Of a stretch of DNA of 64,000 nt, positions 52,783 to 61,324 are shown piece by piece. The notes beneath the pieces are model-generated. The model saw only the letters and a list, made by a program, of their open reading frames with translations, was not told where the DNA came from and did no database searches. The stretch's first letter is position 1, and each line of letters opens with the position of its first letter. Source of the stretch: Pseudomonas sp. UFMG81 (lineage in GTDB: Bacteria; Pseudomonadota; Gammaproteobacteria; Pseudomonadales; Pseudomonadaceae); NCBI RefSeq assembly GCF_015354575.1, contig NZ_JACAFQ010000003.1, positions 181,225 through 245,224 on the forward strand, written 5' to 3'. Both the position numbers and the translations under genes were made by a program.

Positions 52783-53297
52783 GTCGGCTCCCCAAACAGG
52801 GCGATATAGCACTGGCGCATGCCTTGGGCGATGTACTGGCGCACCCGGGAGACGGACACCCCCAGGCGCTCGGCGATCTCGGCGTGGCCCATGCCGTCCA
52901 GGCGGTTGTGCAGGAACGCGGCGCGGGCCTTGCTCGACAGTTTGCCGAGCAGGCGGTCGATGGCCTTGAGGTCTTCGAGGATCAGGTGCTGCACTTCCGG
53001 GGAGGGTTGTTCGGCTTCGGGGACCAACGCCAGCTCGGCCAGGTAGGCCTGCTCCAGCGCGGCACGGCGGAAGTGGTCGAACAGCAGGCCCTTGGCCACG
53101 GCGACCAGGAAGGCGCGGGGTTCGCGGGGCGTGTCCAGCTGTTCGCGGCCGAGCAGGCGCACGAAGGTGTCCTGGCTCAGGTCCTCGGCGCGCTGGCGGC
53201 AGGCGGTGCTGCGTTGCAGCCAGGCCAGCAGCCAGCCGCGATGGTCGCGGTACAGTGCTGTGACCAGCTCGGCATGTGGGCTCTGCGCAGACGTCAA
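52779..53297 (-). CDS. ECF sigma factor, FecI family
   Basis: 172 residues. Region 2 has AEDLSQDTFVRLLGREQ and PREPRAFLVAVAKGLLFDHFRR; region 4 has HAEIAERLGVSVSRVRQYIAQGMRQC. It should transcribe the TonB receptor gene after release from the FecR-like protein. The start appears to be TTG at 53297 with GGGGGA 6 bases upstream; no ATG or GTG gives a full region 2. A Fur-like box lies 34-48 bp upstream, consistent with induction under iron limitation. The three-gene signalling cassette resembles FiuI-FiuR-FiuA. Confidence 0.92.
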   Translation of the reverse strand: MTSAQSPHAELVTALYRDHRGWLLAWLQRSTACRQRAEDLSQDTFVRLLGREQLDTPREPRAFLVAVAKGLLFDHFRRAALEQAYLAELALVPEAEQPSPEVQHLILEDLKAIDRLLGKLSSKARAAFLHNRLDGMGHAEIAERLGVSVSRVRQYIAQGMRQCYIALFGEPT

Positions 53298-53330
53298 GGA
53301 ACGTCCCCCGATAAAGAATGCGTTAACTAA

Positions 53331-53345
53331 CGATAATTATTCGCG
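53331..53345 (-). promoter_or_regulatory. Candidate Fur box before the ECF sigma gene
   Basis: CGATAATTATTCGCG matches the 7-1-7 Fur pattern TGATAAT-N-ATTATCA at about 10 of 14 positions, with a perfect inner palindrome ATAATTAT. It is correctly placed, 34 bp ahead of the start. Confidence 0.65.
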
Positions 53346-53423
53346 ATTGTGGCAGAGGCGGGGGTGGGGGCGCAATTGACGCTTATCGGATTGCCATTAC
53401 AGCTGAAGGATTGCCAATGCTCT

Positions 53424-53556
53424 GTGTAGGAGCGGCCTTGCCGGGGCGCCGGACCGGCCGGAAAGGGCCGCAAAGCGGCCCCAGCAGTATTGAGGCGTAC
53501 TTGAAATAGTGGGGACGCTGTGCGGCCCATTCGCGACACAAGGCCGCTCCTACAGA
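53424..53556. repeat. REP cluster
   Basis: A unit TGTAGGAGCGGCCTTGCCGG with GGCCGC arm is followed by a facing GGCCGC-type unit at about 53511-53556. It lies between the exonuclease stop and the iron-signalling genes. Confidence 0.8.
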
Positions 53557-53575
53557 ACACTGCGCGGCCAGGCCA

Positions 53576-54286
53576 TTACAACCCGTGGCTCTGCACCTTG
53601 CGTCGCCGCCACTGCTTGAGCCTCTGCTCCAGCTGCAACGGGCTGTCCAGCTGTTGGCGGCGAGCCTGGCTGAACAGGATCAGGGCCAGTTCGGCGGTAA
53701 CCTGGGCGTCGGCGCTGGCGTGGTGGCGGGCCTGCACCTCCAGGCCGAAACGGGCCACCCAGTCGTCCAGCCCGGCCTCGCGCAGCACGGTGTCGGGGTT
53801 GAGCATGGGCGCCAGTTCCGCCACATCGAAGAACAGATGCTGCAAGCGCAGCCCCAGGCTGGCCTTCAATGCCCGGGCCAGCATGTGCTGGTCGAACGGT
53901 GCGTGGAAGGCCAGCACCGGGCTGTCGCCGATGAAGGCCATGAGGTCGAGCAGTGCTTCGGCCGGGTCGCAGCCGGCCGCCAGGGCGCTGGGGCCCAGGC
54001 GGTGGATCAGCACGCTGGCGTTGGTCTTCTGTTCTGGGCGGTGCAGGGTGCGTTCGAACGGATGGCCCAGGTCGATGGCGCCGTCCTCGATGGCCACCGC
54101 ACCGATCGACAGCACCTGGTCGCGGTTGAGGTTGAGGCCGCTGGTCTCAAGGTCCAGCACCACCCAGCGCTGTTCGCGCAGGGAGCAGACGCCCAATGGC
54201 GCGGGCCGGGGGAGTTCGGCCAGGCGCTGACGCACGCCGTCATCGAGCATTGGGGCAGACGGGCGCAGCCAGGCGAACAGGTTCAC
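53576..54286 (-). CDS. DnaQ-like 3'-5' exonuclease (PolC/epsilon type)
   Basis: 236 residues from a GTG at 54286 that overlaps the stop of the CBS gene by 4 bases (GTGA). DEDDh family: Exo I is WVVLDLETSGLN (Asp, Glu), Exo II is LAFHAPFDQHML (Asp) and Exo III is RHHASADAQVTAEL (His, Asp). It is shorter than and distinct from the replicative epsilon subunit and has no polymerase-binding tail. Coupling to the nucleotidyltransferase-like CBS protein is conserved in pseudomonads as far as I recall, but the joint role is unknown. The longer frame to 54898 is antisense-like and not coding. Confidence 0.88.
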   Translation of the reverse strand: MNLFAWLRPSAPMLDDGVRQRLAELPRPAPLGVCSLREQRWVVLDLETSGLNLNRDQVLSIGAVAIEDGAIDLGHPFERTLHRPEQKTNASVLIHRLGPSALAAGCDPAEALLDLMAFIGDSPVLAFHAPFDQHMLARALKASLGLRLQHLFFDVAELAPMLNPDTVLREAGLDDWVARFGLEVQARHHASADAQVTAELALILFSQARRQQLDSPLQLEQRLKQWRRRKVQSHGL

Positions 54287-56220
54287 AGCTGGTACCGCAA
54301 GGCCAGGCTGCTTTGCAGGCGCTGGGCCTGGCGCAGGGACTCGCGCAGGATGCGCCGGTCGAGGTGGTTGAGGCTGTCCGGGTCGAGGCGGTTGGAGTAC
54401 GGCAGGTTGTCGCGGGTCTGGCGCTGGTGCTGCTGCATGCGGGTTTGCTGGATGAAGTGGTAGGCCTCCTCGAAGGCCGCGCCGTCCAGTGCGTCGATGA
54501 CGCCCTTGTCGACCAGCTGGCGCAGGCGCTCCAGGGTATTGCAGGCGGGGATGCCATGGGCCAGGGCCAGCAACCGGGCACCGTCGACGAAGGGCGTCAG
54601 GCCCTGCACCTTGAGGTCGAGGGTGGCGGCCTTGTCGTCGCCCTGGCGGGTGAGTACGAAGTCGCGCAAGCGCCCCACGGGCGGGCGCTGGCGCAGGGCG
54701 TTGTCGGCCATCATGCGCTGGAAGATGCGGTTGTCGGCCACCTGCTCCAGCAGACCGCGGCGCAGTTGCTCGCAACCTTGCTCGTCGCCCCAGACCACGC
54801 GCAGGTCGAAATAGATGCTCGAACCCAGCAGGTTCTGCGGGCTGGCCTCGCGCACGAAACTGGCGAAACGCCGTGCCCACTCGCTGCGCGACAGGCACAG
54901 TTCGGGGTTGCCGGCCATCACGTTACCCTTGCACAGGGTGAAGCCGCACTGGGCGAGGTCGTGATTGATCTGCTGGGCCAATGGCAGCAGCTTGGCACGG
55001 ATGGCCTCGGCCTCGGCGCGGTCGCTGGCCTCGAACAGGATGCCGTTGTCCTGGTCGGTGTGCAGGGTCTGCTCGCGGCGGCCTTCGCTGCCGAAGCACA
55101 GCCAGCTGAACGGTACGCCCGGGTCGCCGCGCTCGGCGATGGCCAGCTCGATCACCCGGCACACGGTGTGGTCGTTGAGCAGGGTGATGATCTGGGTGAT
55201 CTGGGTCGAGGACGCGCCGTGGGCGAGCATGCGCTCGACCAGCTGGCCGATCTCGCCGCGCAGCGACACCAGGGTGTCCAGGCGCGGGGCATGGCGGATG
55301 GTGCGCGCCAGGTGCACCAGGTCGACCCGTTGCAGGGAGAACAGGTCGCGCTCGGAAATCACCCCGCACAGGCGTTGGTTCTCGACCAGGCAGACGTGAG
55401 CGATATGCCGCTCGGTCATCGCCATGGCGGCATCGAAGGCGCTGGCTTGGGGAGGCAGGTAGAACGGCTGGGCGGTCATGTAGCGCTCGATTGGCGCGGT
55501 CAGCTCGGCGCTGGCGTCGGCGACCACCTGGCGCAGGTCACGCAGGGTGAAGATGCCGGTGGGGTAGCGTTGTTCATCGACGATGACGATGCTGCCGACC
55601 TGCTGCTCGTGCATCAGCCGCACGGCTTCGCGCAGCGGTGTATCGGCGCTGCACGCCACCGGGTGACGCAAGGCCAGCTCGCCCAGCGGGGTGTTCAGCG
55701 AGTACTGGGTGCCGAGGGTTTCCACGGCCTTGTGCCGCACCTGCTGGTTGACCTGGTCGAGCAGGCTGCTGACCCCGCGCAGGGCGAAGTCGCGGAAGGC
55801 GTCGGACATGGAGAACACACGGATGAACGCGGCCTTGTCCAGTTGCAGGCAGAAGGTATCCTCGCCCGCCAGGTGTTCGGTGCGGGTAGCCCGTTCGCCG
55901 AGCAGTGCGGCCAGGGGGAAGCATTCGCCGCTGGCGATCTCGAAGGTGGTTTCGGTGCCTGGGCGGGTGACATGTTGGCGCTCGCCCACCACCCGGCCTT
56001 GCTTGACGATGTAGAAGTGCTCGACCGGGCCGTCGGCGGGCTTGATGATGCTTTCGCCGCTGGCGTAGAAGCGCAGCTGGCACTGTTCCACCAGGTAGGC
56101 CAGGTGGCCCTGTTCCATCTGGTTGAACGGCGGGAAGCGCTGCAGGAACTGCAGGGTGCCCTGGATGTTCTGCAGCACCGCCGTCCTGCCGGCTTGGGTG
56201 TAGGCGTCCTTTTTGCTCAT
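54283..56220 (-). CDS. Cyclic-nucleotide-binding / CBS-pair / DUF294 nucleotidyltransferase protein
   Basis: 645 residues. A cNMP-binding domain (about 25-145: YASGESIIKPADGPVEHFYIVKQGRVVGE) is followed by two CBS domains (about 165-285: ADTPLREAVRLMHEQQVGSIVIVDE; RHIAHVCLVENQRLCGVISERDLF). A DUF294 nucleotidyltransferase domain near 345-480 has SWLCFGSEGRREQTLHTDQDNG, the G-S-x-G-R and D-x-D metal motif, and a DUF294 C-terminal region follows. The fold resembles the regulatory half of PII uridylyltransferases. It is soluble. It overlaps the exonuclease gene and diverges from the receiver gene. Confidence 0.9.
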   Translation of the reverse strand: MSKKDAYTQAGRTAVLQNIQGTLQFLQRFPPFNQMEQGHLAYLVEQCQLRFYASGESIIKPADGPVEHFYIVKQGRVVGERQHVTRPGTETTFEIASGECFPLAALLGERATRTEHLAGEDTFCLQLDKAAFIRVFSMSDAFRDFALRGVSSLLDQVNQQVRHKAVETLGTQYSLNTPLGELALRHPVACSADTPLREAVRLMHEQQVGSIVIVDEQRYPTGIFTLRDLRQVVADASAELTAPIERYMTAQPFYLPPQASAFDAAMAMTERHIAHVCLVENQRLCGVISERDLFSLQRVDLVHLARTIRHAPRLDTLVSLRGEIGQLVERMLAHGASSTQITQIITLLNDHTVCRVIELAIAERGDPGVPFSWLCFGSEGRREQTLHTDQDNGILFEASDRAEAEAIRAKLLPLAQQINHDLAQCGFTLCKGNVMAGNPELCLSRSEWARRFASFVREASPQNLLGSSIYFDLRVVWGDEQGCEQLRRGLLEQVADNRIFQRMMADNALRQRPPVGRLRDFVLTRQGDDKAATLDLKVQGLTPFVDGARLLALAHGIPACNTLERLRQLVDKGVIDALDGAAFEEAYHFIQQTRMQQHQRQTRDNLPYSNRLDPDSLNHLDRRILRESLRQAQRLQSSLALRYQL

Positions 56221-56431
56221 GAAGCTGACCGTATCGCTACGCCGAACTATATATATCTATCTATAAGGCTCGGCTTTGTTGTTCTCGGCCTCCATGGTCG
56301 GCTGGCGGCCGTGTGGTGCCCATTGGACGTAAGTCTAGGGGCAGGGCTGTCAGGGACCCGACGAAAGGCGAACCCGGTCGCGCGGTAACCGCGGTCCTAT
56401 TGAGCGAACACGTGTTTTTGACGAGATCACC
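56221..56431. other. Divergent promoter region
   Basis: 211 bp between the CBS protein and the receiver gene. An AT-rich run of TATATATATCTATCTATAA at about 56249-56267 stands out and is a good candidate for the minus-strand promoter core. Nothing else is recognised. Confidence 0.4.
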
Positions 56432-56875
56432 ATGGCTGAGCATGACGATATTCTGAGTGACGCCGAGCGAGAGGCGTTGGCCGTGGTGAGTGCGCCGGTC
56501 GCGCCCAAGCCGGTGGTGCTGGTGGTGGATGACAACCCGGTTAACAGCGAAGCGTTGTGCCTGTACCTGAAGAGCCGGGGCATTGCCTGCATGACCGCCG
56601 ATGGTGCGCAGGATGCCCTGTTCAAGCTGCACTATGAACCCCGGATCGCGCTGATGATCACTGACCTGCGGATGGAGCCGAAGGATGGCTTGGACTTGAT
56701 TCGGCAGATTCGCGAATCGGAGCGAGCAGCGTTGTCGATCATCGTGGTGTCGGGCGACACCGATGTGAAGGAGGCGGTGGACGTGATGCACCTGGGGGTG
56801 GTGGATTTCTTGCTCAAGCCGGTGGATCTGGGGAAGCTTTTGGCGCTGGTGAAAAGAGAGTTACGGATCGAATAG
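56432..56875 (+). CDS. Stand-alone receiver-domain response regulator
   Basis: 147 residues. A 26-residue N-terminal tail precedes one receiver domain: D33-D34 in VVLVVDDN, phospho-acceptor D78 in LMITDLRM, S107 in IIVVSGD and K129 in FLLKPVD. There is no output domain. DLRMEPKDGLDLI is typical of NtrC/CheY-like receivers. No histidine kinase is next to it, so the partner is elsewhere. It could act in a phosphorelay or by protein contact. Confidence 0.88.
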   Translation: MAEHDDILSDAEREALAVVSAPVAPKPVVLVVDDNPVNSEALCLYLKSRGIACMTADGAQDALFKLHYEPRIALMITDLRMEPKDGLDLIRQIRESERAALSIIVVSGDTDVKEAVDVMHLGVVDFLLKPVDLGKLLALVKRELRIE

Positions 56876-56887
56876 CGGCGTTGGGGC

Positions 56888-56990
56888 ATTCGCGGCGGTT
56901 CGGCGCACCGACAAGCCCGCTCCCACAGGTATTGTGCTGCCCTTCAGAGCAGTGGAGCACCTGTGGGAGCGGGCTTGCCCGCGAATAGGC
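56888..56990. repeat. REP pair at glcB 3' end
   Basis: A first diverged unit (CGGCGCACCGACAAGCCCGC) faces a standard GCGGGCTTGCCCGC unit. It ends within 2 bases of the glcB stop codon. Confidence 0.85.
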
Positions 56991-56991
56991 C

Positions 56992-59169
56992 TTACAGCCC
57001 GTTACGCGCCTTGAACTCGCGGCGACGACGGTGCAGCACTGGCTCGGTGTAGCCGTTCGGCTGCTTGGCACCTTCGACCACCAGCTCGATCGCTGCCTGG
57101 AACGCGATGTTGTCATCGAAGTTCGGCGCCATCGGGCGGTACAGGGCGTCACCGGCGTTCTGCTTGTCCACCACCGCGGCCATGCGCTTGAGGCTTTCCA
57201 GCACCTGCTCCTGGGTGACCACGCCATGGCGCAGCCAGTTGGCCAGCAGCTGGGCCGAGATGCGCAGGGTGGCGCGGTCTTCCATCAGGCCGACATCGTT
57301 GATGTCCGGCACCTTCGAGCAACCCACACCCTGGTCGATCCAGCGCACTACGTAGCCAAGGATGCCCTGGGCGTTGTTGTCCAGCTCGTTGCGGATCTCC
57401 TCGGCCGACCAGTTGGTGTCGGTGGCCAGCGGGATGGTCAGGATGTCGTCCACCGACGCCGGGGTACGCGACGCCAGCTCGCGCTGCCGGGCCTGTACGT
57501 CGACCTTGTGGTAGTGCAGGGCGTGCAGGGTGGCGGCGGTCGGCGACGGTACCCAGGCGGTGTTGGCGCCGGCCAGCGGGTGGGCGATCTTCTGCTCGAG
57601 CATCGCGGCCATCAGGTCGGGCATGGCCCACATGCCCTTGCCGATCTGCGCGCGGCCTTGCAGGCCGGTGGCCAGGCCCACGTCGACGTTGTTGTTCTCG
57701 TAGGCGCCGATCCACTTCTCGTTCTTCATGGCGCCCTTGCGCACCACGGCGCCGGCTTCCATCGAGGTGTGGATTTCGTCACCGGTGCGGTCGAGGAAGC
57801 CGGTGTTGATGAACACCACGCGCTCGGCGGCGGCCTTGATGCAGGACTTGAGGTTGACCGTGGTGCGGCGCTCCTCGTCCATGATGCCGACCTTGACGGT
57901 GTTGCGCTTCATGCCCAGCAGGTCTTCGACGCGGCTGAAGATCTCGGCGGCGAACGCCACTTCTTCCGGGCCGTGCATCTTCGGTTTGACGATGTACACG
58001 CTGCCGGTGCGGGTGTTCTTGCGGCTGGTGTTGCCGTTGAGGTTGTGCAGGGCGATCAGGTTGGTGAACAGGCCGTCCTGGATACCTTCGGGGATTTCGT
58101 TGCCCTGGGCGTCGAGGATCGCCGGGTTGGTCATCAGGTGACCTACGTTGCGCACGAACAGCAGCGAACGACCGTGCAGGGTGACGCTGCCACCGTTGGG
58201 GGCGGCGTACTCGCGGTCCGGGTTCATGGTGCGGGTGAAGGTCTTGCCGCCCTTGCTCACGCTTTCGGCCAGGTCGCCTTTCATCAGGCCCAGCCAGTTG
58301 CGGTAGACCACCACCTTGTCGTCGGCATCGACGGCGGCGACCGAGTCTTCGCAGTCCATGATGGTGGTCAGCGCCGACTCCATCAGGATGTCTTTCACGC
58401 CGGCGGCGTCGGTGCTGCCAACCGGGGTGGTGGCGTCGACCTGGATTTCGAAGTGCAGGCCGTTGTGCTTGAGCAGTACGGCAGTCGGTGCGCTTGCGTC
58501 GCCATGGAAACCGATGAACTGGGCGTCGTCACGCAGGCCGCTGTTGCTGCCACCCTTGAGGGCGACCACCAGCTTGCCGCCTTCGATGCGGTAGGCGGTG
58601 GAATCGACGTGGGAACCGGCGGCCAGTGGCGCGGCTTGGTCGAGGAAGGCACGGGCGAAGGCGATGACCTTGTTGCCACGCAGCTTGTTGTAGCCCTGGC
58701 CCTTTTCGGCGCCGCCTTCGTCGCTGATGACGTCGGTGCCGTACAGCGCGTCATACAGCGAGCCCCAACGGGCGTTGGCGGCGTTCAGGGCGAAGCGGGC
58801 ATTCATCACCGGCACCACCAGCTGCGGGCCGGCCATGACGGCGATTTCTTCGTCGACGTTTTGCGTGGTGGCCTGGAAATCGTCGGCTTGTGGCAGCAGG
58901 TAGCCGATTTCCTGGAGGAATGCTTTATAGGCTACGGCGTCGTGCGCCTGGCCTTGGCGTGCCTGGTGCCAGGCGTCGATCTTGGCTTGCAGCTCGTCGC
59001 GCTTGGCGAGCAGGGCTTTGTTCTTGGGAGCGAGGTCGTTGATGATCTCTGCCGCCCCGGCCCAGAACGTGTCGGCCTTGATGCCGGTTCCAGGGATCGC
59101 TTCGTTGTTGACGAAGTCGTACAGGGCCTTGGCGACCTGAAGGCCACCGACTTGAACGTATCCAGTCAT
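56992..59169 (-). CDS. glcB: Malate synthase G
   Basis: 725 residues, the usual length for isoform G. It condenses glyoxylate with acetyl-CoA to malate. Visible family segments include [14 protein letters not shown], the catalytic-region sequence [26 protein letters not shown] around 430-450, and [21 protein letters not shown] near 470-490. The ATG at 59169 is standard ([19 protein letters not shown]). It stands alone here, without the glcDEF glycolate oxidase genes, so it serves the glyoxylate shunt and other glyoxylate sources. Confidence 0.97.
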   Translation of the reverse strand: MTGYVQVGGLQVAKALYDFVNNEAIPGTGIKADTFWAGAAEIINDLAPKNKALLAKRDELQAKIDAWHQARQGQAHDAVAYKAFLQEIGYLLPQADDFQATTQNVDEEIAVMAGPQLVVPVMNARFALNAANARWGSLYDALYGTDVISDEGGAEKGQGYNKLRGNKVIAFARAFLDQAAPLAAGSHVDSTAYRIEGGKLVVALKGGSNSGLRDDAQFIGFHGDASAPTAVLLKHNGLHFEIQVDATTPVGSTDAAGVKDILMESALTTIMDCEDSVAAVDADDKVVVYRNWLGLMKGDLAESVSKGGKTFTRTMNPDREYAAPNGGSVTLHGRSLLFVRNVGHLMTNPAILDAQGNEIPEGIQDGLFTNLIALHNLNGNTSRKNTRTGSVYIVKPKMHGPEEVAFAAEIFSRVEDLLGMKRNTVKVGIMDEERRTTVNLKSCIKAAAERVVFINTGFLDRTGDEIHTSMEAGAVVRKGAMKNEKWIGAYENNNVDVGLATGLQGRAQIGKGMWAMPDLMAAMLEQKIAHPLAGANTAWVPSPTAATLHALHYHKVDVQARQRELASRTPASVDDILTIPLATDTNWSAEEIRNELDNNAQGILGYVVRWIDQGVGCSKVPDINDVGLMEDRATLRISAQLLANWLRHGVVTQEQVLESLKRMAAVVDKQNAGDALYRPMAPNFDDNIAFQAAIELVVEGAKQPNGYTEPVLHRRRREFKARNGL

Positions 59170-59627
59170 TGCTTGCCTCACCTCTGCTCAGCTATTTCGC
59201 TTTCGCTCTTCTGTATTAAGCCTGTAGCGCTTCTCTAAACACGGCACCAGTGCATGCACTCGTTGCGCGAGCGCGGCTGGGTGCGGCTCGCCAGACAGGC
59301 TGGCGGGCGGTTGGCGTATTTTCACAGGCGCCTTGGCAGACATCGAAACGACGTTTTGTAGTCCGCGTCGGCGCATACTACATGAAGCAGCAGGCAGGTG
59401 AACATCAGACTAAAAGCGTCGCTCTGCGACCGGTTGGTCGCATGGGGTCACGCTGGGAGACGGTATGTTCGCAAAAAACAGGTGGATTGTTCCAGATAAA
59501 TCTTGAAACAGTACACGATTGGTTGGTGGGACTGTCCTGCGGCAGGTTGCCGCGCCTTGCCTATACTGATGCGGTCGCCGTTTGCGGTCGCCGTCGCGGC
59601 CCGTTCTGAACGCTTAAGGAGTGGCCC
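59170..59627. other. 458-bp glcB / gcvR-like intergenic region
   Basis: It holds divergent promoters. TATACT at 59562-59567 is a fair -10 box for the gcvR-like gene, but without a clear -35. TGTAGT at 59357 and ACTACA at 59377 repeat the half-sites seen before aceE but are 14 bases apart, so this may be chance. Another inverted repeat, GCGACCGGTTGGTCGC at about 59428-59443, is visible. No REP or ORF of note. Confidence 0.35.
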
Positions 59628-60146
59628 GTGGACCATCTTGTACTCACCGTGATCGCCCCCGACAAGGCCGGGCAGGTCGAGCGTATCGCCCAGTGTATCG
59701 CCGAGCACAACGGTAACTGGCTGGAAAGCCGCATGTCGCGCATGGCCGGGCAGTTCGCCGGCATTCTGCGTGTGGCGGTGCCAGCGGAGAACTATGACGA
59801 GCTGGTCGAGTCGCTGCACAAGCTGGGCGAGCACAACATTCGCGTGCTGATCGCCGAGAGCGGCATCGAACCCTCCTGTACCTGGAAGCCGATCGCCATG
59901 GAGCTGGTGGGCAACGACCGGCCGGGCATCGTCCGTGATATCACCCGTTTGCTGGCCGAGCAAGGGGTGAACGTGGAGCGACTGAGCACCGAGGTGCGCC
60001 CGGCACCGATGAGCAGCGAGCCGCTGTTCCGTGCCGATGCCTTGCTGGCGCTGCCGTTGACCTTGTCGCTGGATGATCTGCAGCGGCGGCTGGAGAGCCT
60101 GGCGGATGACCTGATGGTGGAATTGAAGTTGCGGCCGGAGGAGTAA
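59628..60146 (+). CDS. GcvR-like protein with two ACT domains
   Basis: 172 residues from a GTG with AAGGAG upstream. Two ACT domains: VLTVIAPDKAGQVERIAQCIAEHNGNWLESRMSRM-like (1-85) and ELVGNDRPGIVRDITRLLAEQGVNVERL-like (88-165). GcvR in E. coli binds GcvA and represses the glycine cleavage operon. Pseudomonas GcvR-like proteins are similar in length, but a partner is not next to the gene. The link to glycine is attractive given the sox and glyA genes, but they are 44 kb away. Confidence 0.85.
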   Translation: MDHLVLTVIAPDKAGQVERIAQCIAEHNGNWLESRMSRMAGQFAGILRVAVPAENYDELVESLHKLGEHNIRVLIAESGIEPSCTWKPIAMELVGNDRPGIVRDITRLLAEQGVNVERLSTEVRPAPMSSEPLFRADALLALPLTLSLDDLQRRLESLADDLMVELKLRPEE

Positions 60147-60155
60147 ACCGTTGAA

Positions 60156-60201
60156 CCAGGTTATCCCCGATTTCAGGGGTACGCCTCTGTGGATAACCTG
60201 G
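60156..60201. repeat. Inverted repeat carrying a DnaA box
   Basis: Perfect 11-bp arms, CCAGGTTATCC at 60156-60166 and GGATAACCTGG at 60191-60201, with a 24-base spacer. The right arm contains part of the DnaA box TGTGGATAA at 60188-60196. There is no T run, so it is not an ordinary terminator. Confidence 0.6.
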
Positions 60202-60309
60202 GGGTGCAGCGCTACAGGCCACAGGCGGCGCTGGTTAGCGAGATGTGATCAAAAAACACCCAACAATCAGTAGCTTGTGCACAAAGCACGGGGACGAGGG
60301 TGTGGATAA
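60188..60309 (-). promoter_or_regulatory. Two perfect DnaA boxes
   Basis: TTATCCACA (minus strand; TGTGGATAA on plus) occurs exactly at 60188-60196 and 60301-60309. A weaker TTATCCCCG is at 60161, and TTGTGCACA occurs around 60275. All lie in one non-coding 226-bp gap. DnaA binding is inferred. Confidence 0.55.
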
Positions 60310-60372
60310 CCTCTGGAGACCTTGCCGCAGGCCACGTATTCCGCGGCCTGCACAGGTTTGGTTAAATTTTGA

Positions 60373-61260
60373 TCAGGCGCGCTTGCGCAGGCTGAGCCAG
60401 GCATCGACGCTATACACAGCCAAACCGGCCCAGATGCAGGCGAAGGCCAGCAGCGTGCTGGACGACAGGTGCTCGCCGAACAGCAGCACTGCCTGCAACA
60501 GCACCAGGGTCGGTGCCAGGTATTGCAGGAAGCCCAGGGTGGTGTAAGGCAGGTGGCGTGCAGCGGCGTTGAAGCACACCAGCGGCACCAGGGTCACCGG
60601 GCCGGCAGCGATCAGCCACAGCGCTTCGCTGCTGCTGAAGAAGTCCATGTTGGCGCTGTTCGCAGCCGGGTGCAGCAGCAACCAGCCAATGGCCAAGGGC
60701 ACCAGCATCCAGGTTTCGACCACCAGCCCAGGCAATGCAGCCACAGGCGCCTGTTTGCGGATCAGCCCATAGAAGCCGAACGACAAGGCCAGCGCCAGTG
60801 ACACCCAGGGCAGGCTACCGACCTGCCACACCTGCTGTGCCACCCCCAGCGCCGCCAGCCCCACCGCCAGCCATTGCAGGCGGCGCAAGCGTTCGCCGAG
60901 CAGCAGCATGCCCAGCAACACATTGATCAGCGGGTTGATGTAGTAGCCCAGGCTGGCCTCGAGCATGCGCCCGTTGTTCACCGCCCACACATAGGTCAGC
61001 CAGTTGCCGGCGATCAGCGCCCCGCTCAGGGCCAGGATCGCCAGGCGCCGTGGGTTGTCGCGCAGTTCGCGCCACCAGCCGGGGTGTTTCCATACCAGCA
61101 GCAGGAGCGAACCGAACAGCGCCGACCAGAGCACCCGGTGAACGATGATTTCCACCGCCGGGACGCTCTGTATGGCTTTGAAGTACAGGGGGAACAGGCC
61201 CCAGATGATGTAGGCGGCGAGGCCCAGAATGTACCCGCGACGCGGGTTGGCGGCGTGCAT
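60373..61260 (-). CDS. rarD: RarD-family EamA transporter
   Basis: 295 residues with ten predicted membrane helices in two EamA halves. The N-terminus RGYILGLAAYIIWGLFPLYFKAIQ and VHRVLWSALFGSLLL are RarD signatures. RarD is named from chloramphenicol resistance in P. aeruginosa, but its substrate is not known. The start at 61260 is the first ATG. It follows srkA on the same strand by 64 bp and may be in one transcript. Confidence 0.92.
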   Translation of the reverse strand: MHAANPRRGYILGLAAYIIWGLFPLYFKAIQSVPAVEIIVHRVLWSALFGSLLLLVWKHPGWWRELRDNPRRLAILALSGALIAGNWLTYVWAVNNGRMLEASLGYYINPLINVLLGMLLLGERLRRLQWLAVGLAALGVAQQVWQVGSLPWVSLALALSFGFYGLIRKQAPVAALPGLVVETWMLVPLAIGWLLLHPAANSANMDFFSSSEALWLIAAGPVTLVPLVCFNAAARHLPYTTLGFLQYLAPTLVLLQAVLLFGEHLSSSTLLAFACIWAGLAVYSVDAWLSLRKRA

Positions 61261-61324
61261 GCAAAATCCTTGCTTAGGTAGCTAAATAACGCGACGCCTA
61301 TTGTAGACAGCTTGCCGCGCGCTT

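Noticed and set aside
57031..59238. A plus-strand open frame of 735 codons antisense to glcB
   Set aside because: Composition is typical of a shadow frame and no domain is recognisable; malate synthase on the other strand is certain.
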